Assembly: GCA_051010055.1 (NCBI GenBank)
Contig: JBPCVY010000255.1
Location: 1-19,940 of the forward strand
Origin: CAJQND01 sp051010055
Lineage (GTDB): Bacteria > Pseudomonadota > Alphaproteobacteria > Rhizobiales > CAJQND01
Direction of reading: 5' to 3'
DNA: 19,940 nucleotides
The notes beneath the pieces are model-generated. The model saw only the letters and a program-made list of their open reading frames with translations. It was not told where the DNA came from and ran no database searches. Below, piece by piece: positions 14,800-19,940 of this stretch (its first letter is position 1; every line of letters begins with the position of its first letter). Both the position numbers and the translations under genes were made by a program.

Positions 14800-15849
14800 A
14801 TGTCTTTCCGCCCTTCCATTCCGGTCATCACGGGCCTTGTTGTTGCCGCTGTTGGCGGATGGCTGGCGTCACTTGTGGGCATTCCCCTGCCGTGGATGCT
14901 GGGGGCGATTATAGCAACTTTAGCAGCAGCGCTCCTAAAGGCTCCGATTGCCCCGCCTACAGCCATTCTGGCGCCCATGCGCGCCACTTTGGGCGTTCTC
15001 CTGGGTGCGTCCATTACACCGGAGCTTTTGGAGAGGTTCGGCGAACTTGCGGTAAGCCTTTTGTTCGTGCCGCTGTTTATCATTGCAGCAACTGCGCTCG
15101 GGCTTTGGTACTTCACCCGCATCACAGGTATGAGCCGGGCTGAGGCTTTCTTTTCAGCGCTTCCCGGCGGGCTATACACCATGGTGGCGTTCGCAGAGGA
15201 CATGGGCGTTGACATCAAGCGGATTGCGCTGGTGCACGCGCTGCGCGTGACGCTGGTGGTGATGCTGTTGCCCTTCATGGTCTATTTCTTTGCGCAAGGA
15301 GATGCGCCATTGGTACCGCGCCCGGTCACGTGGTTTGCCGATGTTCCGTTGCGCGATCTTGCCTTTTTGACGGCGTGCGCTGTAGTTGGCTGGTGGGTAG
15401 GTACAAACTTGCGCATTCCAGGCGGCGCCATCATCGGCCCACTTGTCTTTAGCGCTGCCTTGCACATTACCGGCGTCACCTCTGCATCACCGCCCATGGA
15501 GGCTGTTGTGATTGCCCAGGTGGTGCTGGGTGCTGCAATTGGCTGCCGGTTCGTTGGCGTCGACCCGAAGGAGGTGAGCTTTGCCCTTGTTCATTCGCTG
15601 GGTTTTGTTGTGCTCATGCTGGCGCTAACGGTTTTGTTTGCCTGGGTGATTTCAATTCTGGTGGACATCCCCACAATCTCCGGCGTTCTGGCGTTTGCCC
15701 CGGGAGGCCTTGCGGAAATGAGCCTGGTTGCGCTCTCCCTTAGGCTTGATGTGGGTTACGTGGCGACATTGCATGTGGTGCGCATATTGCTGGTGATGTG
15801 CGTTGCGCCCAGCGCCTACAAGCTTTTGCGAAAAAGGCTTACCGGATAG
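14800..15849 (+). CDS. AbrB family (COG3180/PF05145) integral membrane protein
   Basis: 349 aa with about ten transmembrane segments and an internal duplication: GIPLPWMLGAIIATLAAALLK and PGGLYTMVAFAEDMG in the first half correspond to RIPGGAIIGPLVFSAALHIT and PGGLAEMSLVALSLRLD in the second. Those paired motifs are typical of the family once mislabelled ammonia monooxygenase. The transported substrate is unknown. The start ATG at 14800 fits the family but lacks a clear ribosome site. It is on the same strand as the secreted protein at 14011 and convergent with soxT, 10 nt apart. Placement inside a sox locus suggests transport of a sulfur compound or organic anion, but that is only inference. 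Confidence 0.85.
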   Translation: MSFRPSIPVITGLVVAAVGGWLASLVGIPLPWMLGAIIATLAAALLKAPIAPPTAILAPMRATLGVLLGASITPELLERFGELAVSLLFVPLFIIAATALGLWYFTRITGMSRAEAFFSALPGGLYTMVAFAEDMGVDIKRIALVHALRVTLVVMLLPFMVYFFAQGDAPLVPRPVTWFADVPLRDLAFLTACAVVGWWVGTNLRIPGGAIIGPLVFSAALHITGVTSASPPMEAVVIAQVVLGAAIGCRFVGVDPKEVSFALVHSLGFVVLMLALTVLFAWVISILVDIPTISGVLAFAPGGLAEMSLVALSLRLDVGYVATLHVVRILLVMCVAPSAYKLLRKRLTG

Positions 15850-15859
15850 CCTCTAGAAG

Positions 15860-16963
15860 CTAGAATTGATGGCGGCCGAGCATTGCCGCGGCAGCCTCAC
15901 CAAGACGCCCGGTCAATAGATAGTTCACCCCGAAAATGGCCCCTGCAAAAATGCCGGCCAGCGCCAGCGGTGCTGAAAGCGACAGGGTTGCCATGCCGGT
16001 GATGCCCTGTCCGACGGTGCAGCCAAGGGCTGATACGCCGCCGAAACCCATCAACACAGCGCCGGCCAAATGCCTTCGCATCTCGCGCAAATCATCATAC
16101 CCCTCCCAACGCAATTCATCGCGGAAAAGGGCGACGCCAAATGCCCCAACAATGGTGCCCAACACCACGCCGATTCCGAATGTTATGGAGGCGCCGGTAA
16201 ATGTAAGCAGATAGACAATCGCCTCGCCGGGCGGCAGGACATAGGTGAGCGAGAGCACCCGCTGCGGCTCAAACGGGTCATTGCCGAGCCAGCCGGTTAC
16301 CCAGAACCCGCCAGCAACGGTAAGTCCTATGGCCAGTCCGGCGGCAATGTCGCGGCGCGATTTTCTGAACTCTTCGTCTGCGAAAACCCAATAGGCTGCA
16401 GCAACCACAACCGCCGCAGACACCAGCACCCAAGGTGCTGCTCCCTGCCAGCCCGTTATCCAGCCCAGAATTTGCGGAACGCCCTGCCCGCCTGCCCCGT
16501 CCAACTGGATAATGAACGGGTCGAAAATGGTTATCCGCACCAGGCCTAACACCCCGCGCGCAGTCATGAACGCGGTGAGCCCGAGCACCAGGAATGAGAA
16601 AAAGGCGCGCAAATCCCCGCCGCCCATACGCACCAGAATGCCATATCCACAGGTGCCGCACAGTGCCATGCCAAAACCGAACATGAGCCCGCCAACAATC
16701 GCACCCAGCCAGCCGAAGGACGCCGAAAGATAGAAGGTGGAAGGCAAATCAACAAATCCGAACAGATGCAGCGCCTGGGTCGCAACAACAGCGGTGGCAA
16801 TGGCCAGCGCCCAGGCTTTAAGGCGCAATGTCTTGCCACCAAGCACATAGTCTTCAATGGCGCCAAAGGTGCAAAACCGCGCCCCGCGCGCGGCAACCCC
16901 CATCGCCACGCCGCACAGGGCGCCGCACAATCCCATCACCATGTGGATTGGCAACTCGCCCAT
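15860..16963 (-). CDS. soxT: SoxT, fused YeeE/YedE sulfur-transport membrane protein
   Basis: 367 aa from the ATG at 16963 (AGGGA 6 nt upstream); ATG at 16969 is also possible, and a TTG at 17014 would overlap soxR. It is a two-domain membrane protein with about ten transmembrane segments. Each half carries the Cys signature of the family: FGFGMALCGTCGYG in the first and GVSALGCTVGQGITGMA in the second. The soxS-soxR-soxT order matches the divergent regulatory arm of sox clusters, in which SoxT is thought to import a sulfur signal or sulfur substrate. It is distinct from the split YeeE pair at 7592-8465. Confidence 0.9.
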   Translation of the reverse strand: MGELPIHMVMGLCGALCGVAMGVAARGARFCTFGAIEDYVLGGKTLRLKAWALAIATAVVATQALHLFGFVDLPSTFYLSASFGWLGAIVGGLMFGFGMALCGTCGYGILVRMGGGDLRAFFSFLVLGLTAFMTARGVLGLVRITIFDPFIIQLDGAGGQGVPQILGWITGWQGAAPWVLVSAAVVVAAAYWVFADEEFRKSRRDIAAGLAIGLTVAGGFWVTGWLGNDPFEPQRVLSLTYVLPPGEAIVYLLTFTGASITFGIGVVLGTIVGAFGVALFRDELRWEGYDDLREMRRHLAGAVLMGFGGVSALGCTVGQGITGMATLSLSAPLALAGIFAGAIFGVNYLLTGRLGEAAAAMLGRHQF

Positions 16964-16998
16964 CTGCATTCCCTGTCTGCTCTCTTGAGTTTTACCGC

Positions 16999-17325
16999 CT
17001 ACTCGGGCGCGCAATAAATATCGTACAGAACCTTGATGACGGCCCGCGCCTCATTGCTGGCAAGACCGTAGTAAATCATTTTGCCGTCACGCCGGGTGGT
17101 TACCAGCCTGTCAGCGCGAAGCCGGGCCAATTGCTGGGAAACTGTAGGCTGGCGCATATCCAAAAGCTCTTCCAAATCGCTGACGGATTTTTCTTCCTCA
17201 GCCAGCATGCACAAAATCATCAGCCGTGTTTCATTCGACAGCGCCTTGAGCAAGTCTGATGCGGCCCGGGCATTTTCTGCCATCTCATCGTGGCTGGAGA
17301 GTGTGTCTTCTGCTGTTAATGCCAT
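16999..17325 (-). CDS. soxR: SoxR, ArsR-family sulfur-responsive repressor
   Basis: 108 aa with ATG at 17325 and GGGAAGGGGAAC upstream. It has a winged helix-turn-helix: LLKALSNETRLMILCMLAEEE, recognition region MRQPTVSQQLARLRADRLV, then the wing TTRRDGKMIYYGL. Cys39 and Cys105 are 66 residues apart, the same spacing as the persulfide-sensing pair of SqrR (Cys41/Cys107) and BigR, so it probably forms a sulfur-bridged state that releases DNA. It likely represses soxS/soxV and the other sox promoters through the ATTCGAAT-type sites. It overlaps the end of soxS by 10 nt, and soxT follows, so the three genes form one unit. Confidence 0.92.
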   Translation of the reverse strand: MALTAEDTLSSHDEMAENARAASDLLKALSNETRLMILCMLAEEEKSVSDLEELLDMRQPTVSQQLARLRADRLVTTRRDGKMIYYGLASNEARAVIKVLYDIYCAPE

Positions 17326-17741
17326 TGAATGTTCCCCTTCCCTTGTGTAGTGCCCTTTGAACGGCCTTTATCATAATCATCCAGCAACTTGCTGAGCTGC
17401 ACATAAAAATGGGCCTCGCCCGGATACCCAGTGATGCGCCCGATTTCGCGCCCGCCCTCGATCAGCACGAATGTGGGCGAGTACATAATGTTTTGTACGA
17501 AAACCAGCTCCGGCGGCCTGTCACCATAGATGTTGACCCGCCGGACGGGTGCGCGCTTTCCTTCGTAGGTCTTGTGATAGACAACCCCTACCTCAGCTTC
17601 CCATTTCGCACACCAGGGGCAGCCAAGCTGCTCAAACATAATCAGTTCCAGCTTTCCTTTCGCACGGCCCACTGAGGGCGCCACCGCCAAAAAGCCGGCA
17701 GCGGCTGCAAAGGAGAGAAACTGTCGCCGATTCCAAAACAT
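17316..17741 (-). CDS. soxS: SoxS, periplasmic thiol-disulfide protein
   Basis: 141 aa from the ATG at 17741, chosen because it directly opens a twin-arginine-type signal, MFWNRRQFLSFAAAAGFLAVAP; ATGs at 17762 and 17759 would add seven or six residues and abut the operator. The mature protein has a thioredoxin-like CxxC in EQLGCPWCAKWEAEV (Cys41, Cys44) and a cis-Pro loop MYSPTFVLIEGG. SoxS is known from Paracoccus to reactivate the SoxYZ carrier by thiol-disulfide exchange. It heads the soxSRT unit, divergent from soxV. Confidence 0.87.
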   Translation of the reverse strand: MFWNRRQFLSFAAAAGFLAVAPSVGRAKGKLELIMFEQLGCPWCAKWEAEVGVVYHKTYEGKRAPVRRVNIYGDRPPELVFVQNIMYSPTFVLIEGGREIGRITGYPGEAHFYVQLSKLLDDYDKGRSKGTTQGKGNIQWH

Positions 17742-17765
17742 ATCAATTTCACTATACATCATTTC

Positions 17766-17793
17766 TCACATATATGATATTACGAATATGTGA
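17766..17793. promoter_or_regulatory. Putative SoxR operator in the soxS-soxV divergent promoter
   Basis: Perfect 8-bp arms TCACATAT (17766-17773) and ATATGTGA (17786-17793) flank a 12-nt AT-rich centre. On the reverse strand the site reads ACATATTCG then TAATAT, close to the soxA site. In Pseudaminobacter the SoxR repressor is known to bind the soxS-soxV intergenic region, and this is the equivalent place here. It lies 20 nt before the soxV ATG and 24 nt before the soxS ATG at 17741. Confidence 0.7.
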
Positions 17794-17812
17794 TTGAGCC
17801 CCGGAGAGGCAG

Positions 17813-18550
17813 ATGGATATCGATATCGGAATTTGGGGCGCATTTCTAGGCGGCTTGTTATCCTTCGCCTCACCTTGCGTACTTCCCCTGGTTCCGCCTT
17901 ACTTATGCTTCCTGGCTGGCCTTTCCATGGAACAGCTCACTGGCGACGAGTTGGCCCCCGGCGCCCAAAACCAGATTTTCATGTCGGCCCTGGCGTTTGT
18001 TCTGGGCTTTACCACCGTTTTCGTTGCCATGGGCGCTTCGGCCTCTTTTGTCGGCCAACTCGTAGCGGACCATATGGACACCCTGGCTGTTATCGCTGGC
18101 ATCATCATCATCATAATGGGGTTACATTTTCTGGGTGTTTTCAAAATACCGCTGCTCTACCGCGAGGCACGGTTGAATGTTGATGCAAAGCCGGCGGGCC
18201 TCATCGGCGCCTATGTTATCGGGCTGGCTTTCGCGTTCGGCTGGACACCGTGCGTGGGCCCGGCACTGACGGCAATTTTGATGATTGCGGGCAATGAGGA
18301 TTCAGTTTTCTCCGGCGCGTTGCTGCTGGCAGCCTATGCACTCGGCATCGGTGTGCCGTTCTTGTTGGCGGCGGTGTTTGCAAAGCCGTTCATGAACCTG
18401 ATGCGGCGGTTTTCCAGGTATCTGGGCATGGTGGAGAAAACCATGGGCGGGCTCCTGGTGCTCACAGGCATTTTGTTCATCACCGGCTCGATGAATGAAA
18501 TCGCATTCTGGATTCTCGAAACCATGCCATCGCTCGGCAAGAACGGGTGA
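17813..18550 (+). CDS. soxV: SoxV, CcdA-type thiol-electron transporter
   Basis: 245 aa with GGAGAGG before the ATG at 17813. It has six transmembrane segments and the paired CcdA motifs SFASPCVLPLVPPYLCFLAG near the N-terminus and GWTPCVGPALTAIL in the middle, each with one redox Cys. It carries electrons from cytoplasmic thioredoxin across the membrane to SoxW and probably SoxS. It is normally cotranscribed with soxW, but here soxW is about 4 kb away on the opposite strand and soxV is followed by a convergent GST gene, so the cluster has been rearranged. Confidence 0.92.
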   Translation: MDIDIGIWGAFLGGLLSFASPCVLPLVPPYLCFLAGLSMEQLTGDELAPGAQNQIFMSALAFVLGFTTVFVAMGASASFVGQLVADHMDTLAVIAGIIIIIMGLHFLGVFKIPLLYREARLNVDAKPAGLIGAYVIGLAFAFGWTPCVGPALTAILMIAGNEDSVFSGALLLAAYALGIGVPFLLAAVFAKPFMNLMRRFSRYLGMVEKTMGGLLVLTGILFITGSMNEIAFWILETMPSLGKNG

Positions 18551-18560
18551 AGAGGGGCAG

Positions 18561-19181
18561 TTAAAAACTCGCTTTTACGTTTTCTGCGCTGGCGGGTCGT
18601 TTGATTGCCCGCTTGTACCAGTCCTCAACATGAGCTGCCTCGTCCAGGTTGAAGCCGATAAACAGCCAGCGGTTGATTGAGATTATTGAGGGCATGTCGG
18701 CGAGGGTGAATTCTGCGCCAGCAAGATAGGGGCGCTCGGCAAGGGTTTCGTTCAAAATGCGCACATTGCGCCGGGCGCTGGCTGTGGTGGCGGCGAACTT
18801 CTCATCATGGGCAACGGAAATATCGTGATGTTCGCGAGCGGCAAAAAACATTGGCCTCATGGAAGGCCACAAGGTGGCGATTTGCCAGTCCATCCATTTT
18901 TCAACCTCAGCGCTTCTTTGAGGTTCGTCCGGGTAAAGCCCAGTGCCGTTGCGGGTGCGGCAAAGGTATCGGCAGATGGTGTTGGATTCCCACAAGATGA
19001 CATCGCCATCCTTCATCACCGGAATGCGCCCGTTCGGGTTCATGGCACGAAACTCAACCGTATCCAGCCCACCATATTCGCGCCCGCAATCAACGCGCTC
19101 GTAAGGCAGGCCCAATTCATCCAGCGTCCACAACACTTTCTGCACATTCGTTGAAGATGCCCTGCCCCAAATGGTGATCAT
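18561..19181 (-). CDS. Glutathione S-transferase family protein
   Basis: 206 aa from the ATG at 19181 with GGAGCGG upstream; a longer 230-aa start is atypical. The N-terminal thioredoxin-fold domain has ITIWGRASSTNVQKVLWTLDELGLPYE, with Ser/Thr in the catalytic position region, and the glutathione-binding NPNGRIPVMKDGDVILWESNTICRYL. An all-helical C-terminal domain follows, with the usual LAGAEFTLADMPSI motif. It is a cytoplasmic glutathione-conjugating or glutathione-dependent enzyme of unknown substrate. It is convergent with soxV (10-nt gap) and divergent from the CoA-transferase. Glutathione persulfide chemistry would make sense beside sox genes, but nothing in the sequence proves it. Confidence 0.9.
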   Translation of the reverse strand: MITIWGRASSTNVQKVLWTLDELGLPYERVDCGREYGGLDTVEFRAMNPNGRIPVMKDGDVILWESNTICRYLCRTRNGTGLYPDEPQRSAEVEKWMDWQIATLWPSMRPMFFAAREHHDISVAHDEKFAATTASARRNVRILNETLAERPYLAGAEFTLADMPSIISINRWLFIGFNLDEAAHVEDWYKRAIKRPASAENVKASF

Positions 19182-19299
19182 TTTTCCGCTCCCCTGCCCG
19201 ATGCGAATTCCGCCAGCCTTGAAAGTTGTAAACGTGTGTGGAACAACCGGCAATCGGTCAATGTAATTTCAAAACAGACAAAGCAGGAGAAACACCACC

Positions 19300-19940
19300 G
19301 TGAGCGGCCCATTGAACGGACTGAAAGTGCTCGATATGACCCGCGTTCTGGCCGGGCCGTGGTGCACGCAATTGCTCGCAGATTTGGGGGCGGAGGTTAT
19401 CAAGGTTGAGCGCCCGGGCGCTGGCGATGATACACGCCAGTGGGGCCCGCCATGGCTGAAAGACAAGGACGGCAATGAAACCGCCGAATCCTCCTACTAC
19501 ATGTCCGCCAACCGGGGCAAAAAATCTGTCACCATAGATATTGGCGATGCGGAAGGCGCGGGCCTGGTGCGCGAGCTGGCTGCAAAATCTGATATTTTCA
19601 TCGAGAACTTCAAAGTTGGCGGGCTGGCCGCCAAGGGCCTTGGGTATGAGGACCTCAAAGCCGTCAATCCGGGCCTCATCTACGTCTCGATCACCGGTTT
19701 TGGCCAAACCGGGCCGATGGCCCAACAGCCCGGTTATGATTACCTGATACAGGCCATTGGTGGGTTGATGAGCATTACCGGCGTGCCCGACGGCATGCCC
19801 GGCGCCGGGCCGCAACGGGTTGGCCTTGCGGTCGGCGATCTGACAACCGGCATGTATGCCACAATCGGCATTCTGGCAGCCCTTCACCACCGCACTCAAA
19901 CCAGCAAGGGCCAGTATATTGACCTTGCCCTGCTTGATAC
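19300..19940 (+). CDS. Family III CoA-transferase (CaiB/BaiF type), 3' truncated by window end
   Basis: The first 213 residues are present. The start is GTG at 19300, preceded by AGGAGA; the family start GLKVLDMTRVLAGPWCTQLLADLGAEVIKVE follows directly. Other markers are SYYMSANRGKKSVTIDI, DIFIENFKVGGLAAKGLGYEDL, TGFGQTGP, PGYDYLIQAIGGLM, and VGDLTTGMYATIGILAALHHR, in which Asp180 aligns with the catalytic Asp of formyl-CoA transferase. It moves CoA between carboxylic acids via a covalent intermediate in the cytoplasm. The exact substrate cannot be told; the relatives most often annotated are carnitine, formyl or methylacyl-CoA enzymes. It is divergent from the GST gene. Confidence 0.9.
   Translation, partial: MSGPLNGLKVLDMTRVLAGPWCTQLLADLGAEVIKVERPGAGDDTRQWGPPWLKDKDGNETAESSYYMSANRGKKSVTIDIGDAEGAGLVRELAAKSDIFIENFKVGGLAAKGLGYEDLKAVNPGLIYVSITGFGQTGPMAQQPGYDYLIQAIGGLMSITGVPDGMPGAGPQRVGLAVGDLTTGMYATIGILAALHHRTQTSKGQYIDLALLD

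Noticed and set aside
1..19940. Mobile elements, CRISPR arrays, tRNA or rRNA genes
   Set aside because: No transposase or integrase reading frame, no regularly spaced repeats and no tRNA-like cloverleaf noticed, although small RNA genes cannot be excluded without a covariance search.

Overview
The window looks like chromosomal DNA of an alphaproteobacterium, most likely Hyphomicrobiales (Rhizobiales-like). The reasons are: a chimeric malic enzyme/phosphotransacetylase; a TPP-riboswitch-controlled thiBPQ operon divergent from thiamine pyrophosphokinase; and a thiosulfate-oxidation (sox) locus whose soxS-soxR-soxT block diverges from soxV, the order known from Pseudaminobacter/Paracoccus-type clusters. 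Taxonomy is inferred from gene content and protein character only. No RNA gene, CRISPR array, insertion sequence or phage gene was seen. Coding density is high and there is no gene-free stretch above 300 bases.

Layout. (1) 1-2531: malic enzyme behind a perfect 12-bp inverted repeat. (2) 2528-6722: thiamine module, with thiamine pyrophosphokinase on the minus strand and TPP riboswitch, thiB, thiP, thiQ on the plus strand. Salvaged thiamine is imported by ThiBPQ and pyrophosphorylated by the kinase. (3) 6730-8465, minus strand: triosephosphate isomerase and a split pair of YeeE/YedE sulfur-transport-type membrane proteins. (4) 8538-13945, minus strand: soxW, soxA, soxB, soxC, soxD. (5) 14011-15849, plus strand: a secreted protein of unknown function and an AbrB-family membrane protein. 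(6) 15860-18550: soxT, soxR, soxS (minus) diverging from soxV (plus). (7) 18561-19940: glutathione S-transferase and the start of a family III CoA-transferase.

The sox locus is the most interesting part. SoxB, SoxA and SoxCD would hydrolyse and oxidise protein-bound sulfane sulfur in the periplasm. SoxV/SoxW/SoxS would feed reductant, SoxT and the YeeE pair would move sulfur species, and SoxR (ArsR family, Cys39/Cys105) would derepress on sulfur signals. Four AT-rich sites sharing an ATTCGAAT/ATTTGAAT-type core lie before soxS/soxV, soxW/unknown gene, soxA and soxC, suggesting a dispersed SoxR regulon.

Several things are wrong with this locus. soxX, soxY and soxZ, normally between soxW and soxA, are absent. 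The soxA signal peptide is out of frame with the mature protein. soxC has no canonical start codon before its Tat signal (only ATT, behind an excellent Shine-Dalgarno). SoxB has Cys-Tyr where the metallophosphoesterase Gly-His-x-His motif is expected. SoxD has only one haem domain. Together these suggest a Sox system that is decaying or specialised, or a sequence with several local errors. Resequencing and a search for soxXYZ elsewhere in the genome would decide.
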